Assembly (NCBI RefSeq): GCF_007990775.1
Contig: NZ_BJXB01000027.1
Coordinates: 1-64,000 of the forward strand
Reading direction: 5' to 3'
DNA from: Deinococcus cellulosilyticus NBRC 106333 = KACC 11606
GTDB lineage: Bacteria > Deinococcota > Deinococci > Deinococcales > Deinococcaceae
DNA length: 64,000 bases
Shown here: piece by piece, positions 41,351 to 51,670 of the stretch
Numbering within the stretch: the stretch's first letter is position 1
Layout: the number at the start of each line of letters is the position of its first letter
The notes under the pieces: generated by a model
What the model was told of the DNA's origin: nothing
The model's database searches: none
The model's input: the letters and a program-made list of their open reading frames with translations, nothing else
Made by a program: the position numbers and the translations under genes

Positions 41351-41862
41351 TAGAGCTTGCCCCTTATTCTGAGACTTCCCCTCACCTGAAAGCAGGCGTA
41401 CGGGTCTATGCCCTCACCTGGGGTTATGACGAGAGAACTTCCCTGAAGTTCTTTCGGGAATACGCCCGCAAGGAGGGATTTCTGGGCGTGGTTGCTCTGG
41501 ATGGAGGAGAGGTGGTGGGCATCGCCTTCGGGGTGAAAAGTGTTCCGGGCAACTGGTGGCACGACATTGTCTCCAGGCACATCGGAGAGCACCACGCCGC
41601 CCTCAAGGACGCCTGGGTGCTGGTGGAAATTGCCATCCTGCCCAGCTACCGCAACCAGGGCATCGGGCAGCAGATGATCGAGTACCTGGGTTCAAGGCAG
41701 CCTTACCCCAACCTCCTGCTGTCCACCCAGACCACCAACCAGGGGGCCAGAAGGCTGTATGAGCGTCTGGGCTGGTCCTATCTGCATGAGGGCATCCAGT
41801 TTTACAGCGACAATTACACCCGCTTTGTGATCATGCACCGTCCGAGGGAACTGAAACTGTAG
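41347..41862 (+). CDS. GNAT-family acetyltransferase
   Basis: This encodes 171 residues starting at a GTG that overlaps the preceding stop by 4 nt (GTGA), so translation is coupled. The acetyl-CoA-binding segment is LVEIAILPSYRNQGIGQQMI, and the C-terminal STQTTNQGARRLYERLGWSYL is standard for the fold. The substrate is unknown. The longer frame back to 41308 lies inside the phosphoesterase gene. Confidence 0.85.
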   Translation: MIELAPYSETSPHLKAGVRVYALTWGYDERTSLKFFREYARKEGFLGVVALDGGEVVGIAFGVKSVPGNWWHDIVSRHIGEHHAALKDAWVLVEIAILPSYRNQGIGQQMIEYLGSRQPYPNLLLSTQTTNQGARRLYERLGWSYLHEGIQFYSDNYTRFVIMHRPRELKL

Positions 41863-41930
41863 AGAGCGTTCAGCTCTCTGCAGGAGAGCATCAAACAGTG
41901 TCACGGGAGTCTGATGGTGTTTTGCCCCGG

Positions 41931-41968
41931 TAAAAATTCAGTCCAGGCTAGCAGAGACCTGGACTGAA
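41931..41968 (-). terminator. Terminator of the EamA transporter gene
   Basis: TTCAGTCCAGG (41937-41947) pairs with CCTGGACTGAA (41958-41968). On the minus strand it is followed by TTTTTA. Confidence 0.85.
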
Positions 41969-41982
41969 CAAAAAATGCTTTT

Positions 41983-42001
41983 GGCTGAGGGCTGACCGCT
42001 C
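41983..42001 (-). repeat. Heptamer repeat at the EamA stop codon
   Basis: GGCTGAGGGCTGACCGCT ends one base before the EamA stop codon (CTA at 42003, minus strand), in the orientation also seen after lipA and the LEA-like gene. Confidence 0.65.
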
Positions 42002-42002
42002 C

Positions 42003-42908
42003 CTACTCCTGCACCGGAACAATTTCCTTGCGGTCTGGCAACTGCGAGAGCACCATCGCCAGCACAATCAGCGCCCCTCCTGAAATGCCCCTCAGGCCCA
42101 GCACCTCTCCGGCCCAGAAGAAAGCAAAGATGCTGGCTGTGACGGGTTCCAGTGCATAGATGATCGCAGCTTCCACCGCCGTCACGAACTTCTGTCCGAT
42201 CACCTGCAGCATGGTGGTCAGGGCCGTGGCTGCAAGACCCAGGTAGATCAGGGGCCACAGGGCTTCTGGCGGGACACTCAGGTAGGCTTTGAAGTTGGTG
42301 ACCAGGCTGTCTTCCAGATGTCCCATGTGCTGGGTGGCTTCGATCCCTGCCCACAGCCAGCCAATCAGCACCACAGCCAGAATCTGAATGGCGGTGAGGG
42401 GCAGCACCTCATGCCTTTTGGCGGTGCGCTCCAGGTAGATGATGTACCCGGCATAGGTGAGGGCACAGCCCAGGGTCCACAGGTCCCCGATGGCCAGACT
42501 CCCCCCCTCCCAGGAAATCAGGCTGATGCCCAGGGCACAAAGCACCACTGATATCCAGACGCCAGGAGAAATCTTTCTGCCCGTCATCACAGCCAGACCG
42601 ATGGGCACCAGAATGACATTCAGACCGGTGATGAACGCCGCCCGGTTTGCCCCAATGGTCTGGAGTCCAATGGCCTGCGTGATGTACCCTGCCCCCAGCC
42701 ACGCACCGAGGATCATGCCATCCCGCCACAGTTTGGGGTTGGTCTTGCGCAGAAAAAGCAGCAGTGGCAGTATGGCGATGCTGAAACGCCAGGCAATGAA
42801 ACTGGAGGTGGGCATGTGCTCGGTGGCGTCCTTGACCAGAGAAAAGGTGCTCCCCCAGAAAGCGGTCACCAGCAGCAGCAGCAGAATCCCGACGGTGTGC
42901 ATCGACAT
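42003..42908 (-). CDS. EamA/DMT-family transporter
   Basis: This encodes 301 residues with ten predicted helices in two EamA repeats. Typical features are GILLLLLVTAFWGSTFSLVK at the N-terminus, IAWRFSIAILPLLLFL, NRAAFITGLNVILVPIG in the first repeat and TAVEAAIIYALEPVTASIFAF in the second. Members export amino acids, nucleosides or other metabolites; the substrate is unknown. A TAGGAT box lies 7 nt before the ATG (leaderless). Confidence 0.92.
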   Translation of the reverse strand: MSMHTVGILLLLLVTAFWGSTFSLVKDATEHMPTSSFIAWRFSIAILPLLLFLRKTNPKLWRDGMILGAWLGAGYITQAIGLQTIGANRAAFITGLNVILVPIGLAVMTGRKISPGVWISVVLCALGISLISWEGGSLAIGDLWTLGCALTYAGYIIYLERTAKRHEVLPLTAIQILAVVLIGWLWAGIEATQHMGHLEDSLVTNFKAYLSVPPEALWPLIYLGLAATALTTMLQVIGQKFVTAVEAAIIYALEPVTASIFAFFWAGEVLGLRGISGGALIVLAMVLSQLPDRKEIVPVQE

Positions 42909-42968
42909 GATGGGTATCCTAACAAGGGGGCGTCAGGGTTAGGCTATTTTGCGTATCCAGGATACAAA

Positions 42969-43084
42969 GCAGAAGGCAAAAGGCAGAAGGCAAAAGGTGA
43001 CTACAGATTGCCAATGCTTCAGCATTCTTGAAAAGCCTTCTGCTTTCAGCTTTCTGCCTTCAGCGGCGAAGCCCACCTTCTGCC
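42969..43084. repeat. Palindromic GCAGAAG/GCAAAAG heptamer element, copy 3
   Basis: The left arm is GCAGAAG, GCAAAAG, GCAGAAG, GCAAAAG. The right arm is CCTTCTGCTTTCAGC and TTTCTGCCTTCAGC with a final CCTTCTGCC. The central 30-40 bases differ from copies 1 and 2. It ends a few bases before the ispF promoter. Confidence 0.72.
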
Positions 43085-43096
43085 ATAATGTTCACC

Positions 43097-43573
43097 ATGC
43101 TTTACCGCATTGGATATGGAGAAGATGCCCACCGTCTGGAGGCCGGACGCCCCCTCACGCTGGGCGGAGTGGTCATTCCCGACAGTCCGCTGGGCGCAGT
43201 GGCCCACAGCGATGGAGATGCCGTGTTGCACGCTGTTGCAGATGCCCTGCTCTCAGGGCTGGCCCTTGGGGACATTGGACAGTATTTTCCGGACACCGAC
43301 CCTGCACACAAAAACATGGACAGCCGCATCATTTTGCAGCACACCCTGGACCTGATCCGCCAGAAAGGGTACGCCCCGGTCAATGTGGCCCTGGTGGTTA
43401 CCCTGGACCGACCCAAACTGGGACCCCTGAGGGCAGAGATTTCCCGTTCCGTGGCGCAGCTTCTGGGCCTGCCTGAAACCGAGGTGGGGGTGTCCTTCAA
43501 GACCAGTGAAGGTCTGGCCCTGCAGCATGTGCAGACCCGCGTGACGGTGCTGCTGGAGCGCATTCCATCATGA
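43097..43573 (+). CDS. ispF: 2-C-methyl-D-erythritol 2,4-cyclodiphosphate synthase
   Basis: This enzyme catalyses the cyclisation step of the MEP isoprenoid pathway, converting CDP-methylerythritol 2-phosphate to MEcPP and releasing CMP. It has 158 residues, the normal size. Metal ligands are in [10 protein letters not shown] (DxH) and [17 protein letters not shown], with the partner motif [24 protein letters not shown] box 7 nt before the ATG at 43097 suggests a leaderless start; an ATG three codons earlier is less likely. It overlaps the methyltransferase gene by 4 nt (ATGA). Confidence 0.96.
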   Translation: MLYRIGYGEDAHRLEAGRPLTLGGVVIPDSPLGAVAHSDGDAVLHAVADALLSGLALGDIGQYFPDTDPAHKNMDSRIILQHTLDLIRQKGYAPVNVALVVTLDRPKLGPLRAEISRSVAQLLGLPETEVGVSFKTSEGLALQHVQTRVTVLLERIPS

Positions 43574-44025
43574 TTCATGTGGTGCTCTTTGAACCTGAAA
43601 ATCCTGGCAATGTGGGGAACATCATGCGCACCTGTGCGGTGCTCGGGGTGAAACTGCACATGATCCGCCCTTTCGGGTTCCGGTTGATTGACCCGCAGTA
43701 CAAACGGGCGGTGATGGATTACACCCAGCATGTGGAGTGGCAGGACCATGCCGACTGGGAAACCTTCAGGTCCACGGTTCCTGAGGGGGCCAGGCTTTAT
43801 GCTTTCACCACCAAGACAGACCGGGTGTACACTCATGTGGAGTACCAGGACGGGGATCACCTGGTGTTTGGACCGGAATCCAGGGGTTTGCCAGAATGGA
43901 TTCGCACCTCCATTGAACCCGTGACCATTCCCATGCCCGGTCAGGGCCGCAGCCTGAACCTGTCGGTTTCGGTGGGGATAGCGGCTTTTGAAGTTTTGAG
44001 GCAAATGAACAACAACTGGAAATAA
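43570..44025 (+). CDS. trmL: tRNA (cytidine/uridine-34-2'-O)-methyltransferase
   Basis: This encodes 151 residues, a SPOUT-fold enzyme of the TrmL group that methylates the ribose of the wobble nucleotide of leucine tRNAs using SAM. Motif 1 is [20 protein letters not shown], motif 2 is [13 protein letters not shown] and motif 3 is [22 protein letters not shown]; these form the knot. The short length without an N-terminal extension separates it from TrmH. It is cotranscribed with ispF through a 4-nt overlap and ends at a bidirectional terminator. Confidence 0.94.
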   Translation: MIHVVLFEPENPGNVGNIMRTCAVLGVKLHMIRPFGFRLIDPQYKRAVMDYTQHVEWQDHADWETFRSTVPEGARLYAFTTKTDRVYTHVEYQDGDHLVFGPESRGLPEWIRTSIEPVTIPMPGQGRSLNLSVSVGIAAFEVLRQMNNNWK

Positions 44026-44028
44026 AAA

Positions 44029-44053
44029 AAGCAACCTGGTTCTCAGGTTGCTT
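44029..44053. terminator. Bidirectional terminator between trmL and the lipoprotein gene
   Basis: AAGCAACCTG pairs with CAGGTTGCTT across a 5-nt loop. An A run precedes it (a T run for the minus-strand gene) and CTCTTG follows. Confidence 0.85.
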
Positions 44054-44068
44054 CTCTTGAATTCTGGT

Positions 44069-44698
44069 TTATCGGAAGTTGCTCAGGGTCACAGTGTGGT
44101 CATCAACAATGGCGACAAGTCTACAGCCAGCCAGGGTGTTCTGGTCTGCCTCTACGAGTCCTTCGATGCTTGCGATGTTGTCTCCACCAGAAGTGACCGT
44201 GTCATAGAGATCGCGTCCAAAAGTAAAACTGATCTCCTTGGTGCTGTCCAGCGTGTATTCGAAGCCCCCAAGGAATGCAGTTTTTCCAGATGCAGCGCCC
44301 GTGACAGGGTCTGGGTTTTGCAAAGCTGTGGGACCCGTTTGTGCACTGGCATTGCGTACCATGACTTTGACACCTTTGAGTTGAACATTAAAGGTGTTGG
44401 GTGGAGTCAGGCAGTCGGTGACCTGAACCTTCTTGATTTTAATGCTGGCAACAATGGTATCTGCTCCTGCGCTTCCCCCAAGAGGCAAAGAGTTTTTGTC
44501 AATGTCCTGGAATGCAGGTGCGACAAAGTTCAAATCTGCACCAACCGCCAGGATCTTCAGTGCATCAGATGCAATTGCAGCTTGATCCAGACCCATGGGG
44601 TTTTGATCCAGCACCTGAGGCTGAACCAGTGCCAGGGGATTGCAACCTGCAAGAAAGCCAGTCAGGGCAATGACGCCAAGCCATTTGGAGCTTTTCAT
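44069..44698 (-). CDS. Lipoprotein of unknown function
   Basis: This encodes 209 residues from the ATG at 44698 with a strong AAGGAGG site; the longer frame to 44908 is intergenic and overlapping sequence. The signal peptide ends in the lipobox FLAGC (C19). The mature part looks like one or two beta-sandwich domains, for example KIKKVQVTDCLTPPNTFNVQ and FLGGFEYTLDSTKEISFTFG, with two further cysteines. No family is recognised. It stands alone between a terminator and the SDR gene. Confidence 0.7.
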   Translation of the reverse strand: MKSSKWLGVIALTGFLAGCNPLALVQPQVLDQNPMGLDQAAIASDALKILAVGADLNFVAPAFQDIDKNSLPLGGSAGADTIVASIKIKKVQVTDCLTPPNTFNVQLKGVKVMVRNASAQTGPTALQNPDPVTGAASGKTAFLGGFEYTLDSTKEISFTFGRDLYDTVTSGGDNIASIEGLVEADQNTLAGCRLVAIVDDHTVTLSNFR

Positions 44699-44765
44699 AC
44701 TTTCCTCCTTAGGACAAGTCCACTTTAGCAGTTTCTTCTGTCCTCGGCGTGAAATTCCAGACCGA

Positions 44766-45485
44766 TCACAGGTTCCAGCCTCCCGAGACTTCCAGCACCT
44801 GTCCAGTGATGTATTCAGGGCCATCCACAAAATTCCAGACGGCAAAGACCAGTTCTTCCAGTTTGCCATCTCTGCCTGCAGGAACCTCTGAGAGGGGCTT
44901 GGTGACACTGGTTTCCATGATGCCCGGGCTCACCACATTGACCGTGATGCCATGTTTGATTTCTGTTTTCGCAAGGCTCTTGCTGAGGATGATCACGCCT
45001 GTCTTGGCAATGGCATAGGCGGTGTTCCCGGGTCGGGCCAGCACATTTTCGGCCCCCGCGTATCCCAGGTTGATGATCCGGCCATGTTTTTGCTCCCGCA
45101 TGAGGGGAATGGCGGCACGGCAGGTGTAGAAGGTGCTGTTCAGGTTGCTGTCCAGCATGTCATGCCAGTCTTCCAGGGTGTTTTCCAGCACGGGCTTGAA
45201 CACATAATTGCCCACGTTGTTGACCAGAACACTGAGGTTCCCAAGCTGCCTGTGTGCCTCCAGAACAAGCGTTTCGGCTTCTTCCGGTCTGGTGAGGTCC
45301 GCTTGCAGGGTGACACACTGCACCCCCAGAGCGCGGATTTCTGCTGCGGTTTTTTCGGCTTTCTCTTTGCTGCTCATGTAATGGATGGCAACATCGAAGC
45401 CTTCCTGAGCGAGCTTCATGGCAATGGCCTTCCCGATGCCCCCTGAGCTTCCCGTGACCAGAGCCCCCTGATTTCTGCGTTTCAT
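44766..45485 (-). CDS. Short-chain dehydrogenase/reductase (FabG-like)
   Basis: This encodes 239 residues, a cytoplasmic NAD(P)H-dependent oxidoreductase. The cofactor motif is [15 protein letters not shown], the structural motif is VLVNNVGNY and the catalytic tetrad region is [26 protein letters not shown]. At the usual catalytic serine position the sequence reads LGYAGAE, so the serine may be replaced. Y and K are kept in YAIAK. It resembles 3-oxoacyl-ACP reductase-like proteins. Its ATG overlaps the NUDIX stop by 4 nt. Confidence 0.9.
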   Translation of the reverse strand: MKRRNQGALVTGSSGGIGKAIAMKLAQEGFDVAIHYMSSKEKAEKTAAEIRALGVQCVTLQADLTRPEEAETLVLEAHRQLGNLSVLVNNVGNYVFKPVLENTLEDWHDMLDSNLNSTFYTCRAAIPLMREQKHGRIINLGYAGAENVLARPGNTAYAIAKTGVIILSKSLAKTEIKHGITVNVVSPGIMETSVTKPLSEVPAGRDGKLEELVFAVWNFVDGPEYITGQVLEVSGGWNL

Positions 45486-45886
45486 GCTTTCCCCTCCACC
45501 TGATCGATCAATGTGCGGGTGAAGCTGTTGAGGGCATAAGTTCTGGCTTCCTCCAGGGTCACCCACCTGTGTTGCAGGATTTCCTCGTTGTACTGCAGGT
45601 CCTGCTGTTCTGTGCGGGCAAAATAATCCAGCAGGATCATGTGGCTCTTGCTGTGGAATTCAGGGCTCAGCACGGCTTCTTGCACCTGCACGAAACGCAG
45701 GTCGGAAAGTTCAAGGCCAACCTCCTCCTGGAACTCCCGCTTCAGGGCCGTCTCTGCGGTTTCGCCCCATTCCACTTTGCCGCCGGGAACCCCCCACAGG
45801 CCGCGCCATTTGGTGGTCTGAACAATCAAATATCTGCCAGTGGGACCCTGAACCAGCGCTCCCACGCACACCACAGGTCGATTCAT
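45482..45886 (-). CDS. NUDIX hydrolase
   Basis: This encodes 134 residues. The Nudix box is [20 protein letters not shown] followed by EVGL, complete with the REFQEE catalytic core. Such enzymes cleave nucleoside diphosphates linked to another moiety, often as housecleaning of damaged nucleotides; Deinococcus carries many of them. A GAGGGG site precedes the ATG. It forms a small operon with the SDR gene. Confidence 0.93.
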   Translation of the reverse strand: MNRPVVCVGALVQGPTGRYLIVQTTKWRGLWGVPGGKVEWGETAETALKREFQEEVGLELSDLRFVQVQEAVLSPEFHSKSHMILLDYFARTEQQDLQYNEEILQHRWVTLEEARTYALNSFTRTLIDQVEGKA

Positions 45887-45903
45887 GTTTTCCCCTCATG
45901 AGG

Positions 45904-46728
45904 TCAGGAATTTTTCAGGAACTGCAAGGTGATCCTTTCGCGGTACACCTGCAGCAGCAGCAGGAGAGCTGCCTGCACGTACAGAGCATACACGTACCAC
46001 AGGGGCTGCCCGAGTGCAATAAAAACGCCTGCCACCAGAAATTGTGTGGCAAGGCCCATGTTCATGCTGAAGTCCAGCAGTCGGGGCGTGTGATAGATCA
46101 ATTCAGCGTCTTTGAGCTGATCGGGCCGTGCTTTGCGGGTGATGGCTTTGAAACGGCCATCGTTCCAGGCACGGATCAGGCGGTCCTGAGGTCCAAAGAC
46201 CACATTGTAGAAGCCCCGCATCAGGCCCAGAATCACCGGGTTGTCGCCCTTTTGCTCGGGGGCAGCCCGGAAGGTGTTTCCTCTGGACCGCTGGTGTGCC
46301 GCCTCCCACTGGAAATCGGTGGTGCCAATCAGGGCCAGCAGTACCCAACCCAGAAAAGCCTGAAACCACTCGCCGGATTGTGCGCCAATCGCCACAAACA
46401 GGGCGGTGTTCACCACAAAATCCATGTTGGTGTCCAGGTAACGCCCGGTTTCGCTGGTTTGCCCAGTGGCACGGGCCAGTTGACCATCCGCCCCATCCAG
46501 CACCGATTTGACCTGCATCAGGAGTGCAGGCCACCACGTCTGGCCCTGCGGGATCAGGCTGACCGCATGGAGGCCCAGCACAGTGTGAAACATCACCACC
46601 ATCTCGGGTGTGACCCGCGTTTTCGAGAGCGGAACCACGATCAGGTGGGCCAGTGGCCGGTAAATGAATTTGCTGGTCCACTCAAACCTCGGGCGGGGTT
46701 TGACGCTCTTCTGGTACAGGCTGTCCAC
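45904..46728 (-). CDS. CDP-alcohol phosphatidyltransferase family protein
   Basis: This encodes 274 residues. The defining motif DG-x2-AR-x8-G-x3-D-x3-D is intact: DGADGQLAR, then ATGQTSET, then GRYLDTNMD (about residues 78-104), the Mg2+ and CDP site of membrane phospholipid or inositol-phosphate transferases. Hydrophobic helices surround it. The long N-terminus and the insertion with many charged residues (RAAPEQKGDNP) differ from PgsA. The alcohol substrate is not known. The start is a GTG 6 nt after a TACATT box, again leaderless. Confidence 0.9.
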   Translation of the reverse strand: MDSLYQKSVKPRPRFEWTSKFIYRPLAHLIVVPLSKTRVTPEMVVMFHTVLGLHAVSLIPQGQTWWPALLMQVKSVLDGADGQLARATGQTSETGRYLDTNMDFVVNTALFVAIGAQSGEWFQAFLGWVLLALIGTTDFQWEAAHQRSRGNTFRAAPEQKGDNPVILGLMRGFYNVVFGPQDRLIRAWNDGRFKAITRKARPDQLKDAELIYHTPRLLDFSMNMGLATQFLVAGVFIALGQPLWYVYALYVQAALLLLLQVYRERITLQFLKNS

Positions 46729-46843
46729 GGTTTCAATGTAACAGTTTGGGCTTTGGGAATTTATGGTGTGCCTCGCAATTGTGAGCGGAATGTCAGGTCC
46801 TGCACACCTGAATTAGGCCAAAACACCCACTCTTTTGTTTGGT

Positions 46844-46860
46844 TTATGACGTAAAATGAA
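46844..46860 (+). promoter_or_regulatory. uvrB -10 box with a possible degenerate RDRM
   Basis: TTATGACGTAAAATGAA keeps the left half (TTATG) of the radiation/desiccation motif, but the right half is poor. It overlaps the TAAAAT -10 box (46852-46857). uvrB belongs to the RDR regulon in other Deinococcus, which makes the site plausible but not secure. Confidence 0.35.
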
Positions 46861-46864
46861 GGTT

Positions 46865-48880
<2,016 letters not shown>

Positions 48881-48897
48881 AAGCTGCACGTCAAAGG

Positions 48898-48928
48898 GAC
48901 CCTGGACATCCTCCAGGGTCTGCTTTTT
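48898..48928 (+). terminator. Terminator of uvrB
   Basis: GACCCTGGA (48898-48906) pairs with TCCAGGGTC (48912-48920), then TGCTTTTTG. Confidence 0.88.
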
Positions 48929-48986
48929 GAGGAATCCTGTAGGCCACAATACACGTGACATGCAGGGTTTTTTCTACTGTTGAATC

Positions 48987-50012
48987 ATGCAACAGGCTGC
49001 CAGAGATGTGACCCGCCCGAAACCCGAACGCAAGGACATCCAGGCCCTCTGGGGGGGCATCCTGTTCAGTGCCCTGTTCACCTTGCTGGTGTGGGTGCTG
49101 GATTTCCGTCTGGAGCCTCTCAGGCAGACTTTTCTTCCCGATCAGGGGGCATCCTGGTATTTCTGGAAGCTGCCGAACCCCACCTTCTGGACTCAATTCA
49201 GTGCGTGGTTCCTGTACCTGGCTCACCAGATTCTCATCTGGGGTCTGATCTATTACGCCCAGACCCGCGTGAAGAAATACACGGCTGGACTGCACCCGGT
49301 CAATGTGTGGGCCCTGGGTGTGAATGCGGTGTTTGTGCTTCTGCACCTGCTGCAGACCCACCTGTTCTATGACGGTCTGGCCCAGGATGTCAGCATCTAC
49401 AGCTCCCAGGGCTCGGTGATTGTGCTGCTGGTGCTGGTCCTGATCATGGAGAACAAACGCCGGGGCATGTTTTTTGGCAAGAAAGCCCCCATCAAAGCCA
49501 CCATTGTGGACGCCGTGCGCAAATACCACGGCTACTTCTTCTCCTGGGCTGTGGTTTACACCTTCTGGTACCACCCGATGGAAACCACCTCAGGCCACCT
49601 GCTGGGCACCTTCTACACCCTGATGCTGATGCTGCAGGGCAGCCTCTTTCTGACCCGCATCCATGTGAACCGCTACTGGACGCTGGTGCAGGAATTGCTG
49701 GTGGTCATCCACGGCAGCATCGTGGCCCTGTCCAACACCAACGGTCTGTGGCCGATGTTCGCGTTTGGCTTCCTGGGCATTTTCATCGTCACCCAGATGC
49801 ACGGTCTGGGCTGGAGCAGGCTCACCCGCTGGATCATCACTGCCCTGTTCTCTGGCTGGGTGATCTACGTTTACAGCGGCAGAGGCTGGGACAAACTCAA
49901 TGAGATCGTGCGCATTCCGGTGATCGATTACGTGCTGGTCTTTGTGCTGGCCGGACTGGTGTGGCTCCTGATCTGGATTGGAAAGGGCATCCGCAGATTT
50001 CAAAGAAGCTGA
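48987..50012 (+). CDS. Polytopic membrane protein of unknown function
   Basis: This encodes 341 residues with about nine predicted helices separated by short loops. It has conserved-looking histidines and aromatic residues within the membrane (FLYLAHQILIWG, FVLLHLLQTHLFYDG, YTFWYHPMETTSGHLLGTFY, VVIHGSIVALSNTNG). The cluster YHPMETT, SGHLLG and RIHVNRYW is suggestive of a metal or heme site, but this is inference. A TACTGT box 6 nt before the ATG indicates leaderless expression. No family is recognised; it resembles annotated 'serine active site'-free integral membrane hypotheticals only in topology. Confidence 0.75.
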   Translation: MQQAARDVTRPKPERKDIQALWGGILFSALFTLLVWVLDFRLEPLRQTFLPDQGASWYFWKLPNPTFWTQFSAWFLYLAHQILIWGLIYYAQTRVKKYTAGLHPVNVWALGVNAVFVLLHLLQTHLFYDGLAQDVSIYSSQGSVIVLLVLVLIMENKRRGMFFGKKAPIKATIVDAVRKYHGYFFSWAVVYTFWYHPMETTSGHLLGTFYTLMLMLQGSLFLTRIHVNRYWTLVQELLVVIHGSIVALSNTNGLWPMFAFGFLGIFIVTQMHGLGWSRLTRWIITALFSGWVIYVYSGRGWDKLNEIVRIPVIDYVLVFVLAGLVWLLIWIGKGIRRFQRS

Positions 50013-50028
50013 AACTGGCAGATTGCAG

Positions 50029-50059
50029 GCCCAGGATGGTGTTCCCGGGCTTCTTTTTT
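50029..50059 (+). terminator. Probable terminator after the membrane protein gene
   Basis: GCCCAGGA pairs with TCCCGGGC with one mismatch, followed by TTCTTTTTTG. Confidence 0.7.
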
Positions 50060-50132
50060 GCCTGCCCGGACTCCTTTATACTGATGACACCTGACCTGAA
50101 TCCACGCAATCACGCAACCACAGGAGGTCAAC

Positions 50133-51488
50133 ATGTCGTCACAGTTTCCACAAGATTTCGTCTGGGGAACCGCCACTGCGGCATATCAGATTGAAGGGGC
50201 CGTGCGCCTCGACGGACGGGGAGCCAGCGTCTGGGACATCTTCTCCCACACCCCTGGCAAGATCAAAGATGGCAGTCATGGAGACAGGGCCTGCGACCAT
50301 TACCACCGCTTTCCCGAAGACCTCGCCCTGATGCAGGACCTCGGGGTGAATGCCTACCGCTTCTCGGTGAGCTGGCCCCGCATTCAACCGGAAGGCAAAG
50401 GCCGTGCCAACAAAAAAGGCCTGGGCTTCTATGACCGCCTGATCGACCAGTTGCTGGAGATGCGCATCGATCCTTACGTGACGCTCTTCCACTGGGACCT
50501 GCCGCAGGCCCTCGAAGACCAGGGAGGATGGCTCAACCGGGACACCGCCTACCGTTTCGCAGAGTACGCCCACATCCTGGCAGATGCCTTCCAGGACCGG
50601 GTGAAAGCCTGGATCACCCTCAATGAACCCTTCGTGGTCCTGACCCTGGGTTATGCCCTCGGGCAGCACGCCCCGGGCCGCACCCTGATGCTGGACGCCA
50701 TGCCTGTGGCCCACCACCAGCTTCTGGGGCATGGGCTTGCGGTGCAGGCCATCCGGGAGACCAGCAGCAGTCCAGTGGGCATCACCAACAACCTCGCCCC
50801 CGTGATTCCTGCAGGAGACAGCGATGAAGACCTGCAGGCCGCCTCCAGAATGGATGACCTGCACAACCGCCTTTTCGTGGACCCCATTCTGCTCGGTGAG
50901 TACCCCAGAAGCCTCCTCGCAATGCTGGGAGAGCAGGCCGAGACCTTCATCCGGACAGAAGACCTCCCAATCATCGGTTCAAAAATCGACTTTCTGGGGG
51001 TCAATTATTATTACCCCGACCATGTGCGGGCCAGCAGCACCAGCCCACTGGGCATGGAGATGGTGCCCATGCTGGATTACAAACAGACGGGTTTCGGGTG
51101 GCCCATCGTCCCGGAAGGCCTGACGCAACTGCTGCTGGACCTGCAGGAACGCTACAGCGAAAAACTCCCTCCCATCTTCATCACCGAAAACGGCTGCTCC
51201 TATCCAGACATCCCCGATCCAGCAGGCAAGATCAACGACAGCAAACGCATCGACTTTCTGGAACAGCATTTCGAAGCCCTCGCAAAAGCCATCGACAGAG
51301 GGGTGGATGTGCGCGGGTACTTCTGCTGGAGCTTGCTCGACAATTTCGAATGGGCTGAAGGCTACACCCAGCGTTTCGGACTGGTGCATGTGGACTTTGA
51401 GACCTTCAAACGCACCCCCAAAGCCTCCTACTACTGGCTTCAGGGATACCTGAGAAGTGGTAAATGGCGCAAGGAGGGAGCGGTGTAG
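50133..51488 (+). CDS. GH1 beta-glucosidase, second copy (cytoplasmic)
   Basis: This encodes 451 residues. The acid/base is E165 in TLNEPF and the nucleophile is E352 in [28 protein letters not shown] is the GH1 N-terminal signature. It is similar in length and layout to the enzyme at 20758 but clearly diverged (SPLGMEMVPMLDYKQTGFGW against [20 protein letters not shown] near the +1 site), so the two probably prefer different beta-glucosides. An ACAGGAGG site precedes the ATG and a TATACT box lies about 55 nt upstream. There is no signal peptide. It faces the secreted GH16 gene. Confidence 0.96.
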   Translation: MSSQFPQDFVWGTATAAYQIEGAVRLDGRGASVWDIFSHTPGKIKDGSHGDRACDHYHRFPEDLALMQDLGVNAYRFSVSWPRIQPEGKGRANKKGLGFYDRLIDQLLEMRIDPYVTLFHWDLPQALEDQGGWLNRDTAYRFAEYAHILADAFQDRVKAWITLNEPFVVLTLGYALGQHAPGRTLMLDAMPVAHHQLLGHGLAVQAIRETSSSPVGITNNLAPVIPAGDSDEDLQAASRMDDLHNRLFVDPILLGEYPRSLLAMLGEQAETFIRTEDLPIIGSKIDFLGVNYYYPDHVRASSTSPLGMEMVPMLDYKQTGFGWPIVPEGLTQLLLDLQERYSEKLPPIFITENGCSYPDIPDPAGKINDSKRIDFLEQHFEALAKAIDRGVDVRGYFCWSLLDNFEWAEGYTQRFGLVHVDFETFKRTPKASYYWLQGYLRSGKWRKEGAV

Positions 51489-51490
51489 AA

Positions 51491-51670
51491 GCATTCAGCG
51501 TTCAGCCATCAGCCGTCAGCAAGAGCGAAGGACCCCAGAAATCTTGATCAGACAGCAAACAGAAGGAGCATGTGCTCCTTCTGTGAAAAAGATCATTCAG
51601 GTGCTGGACCAAAGATTTCGTCGGACTGGATGCAACATTTCGGAATGCTGACCGCTGAAAGCTGAACGCT
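51491..51670. repeat. Inverted heptamer arms spanning the GH1 and GH16 stop codons
   Basis: The left arm (51491-51520, AGCGTTCAGCCATCAGCC type) starts 3 nt after the GH1 stop. The right arm (51646-51670, GCTGACCGCTGAAAGCTGAA) overlaps the GH16 stop codon (CTA at 51669-51671). The 125 bases between include AGAAGGAGCATGTGCTCC then TTCT, a short hairpin near 51560-51580, but no gene. Confidence 0.72.
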
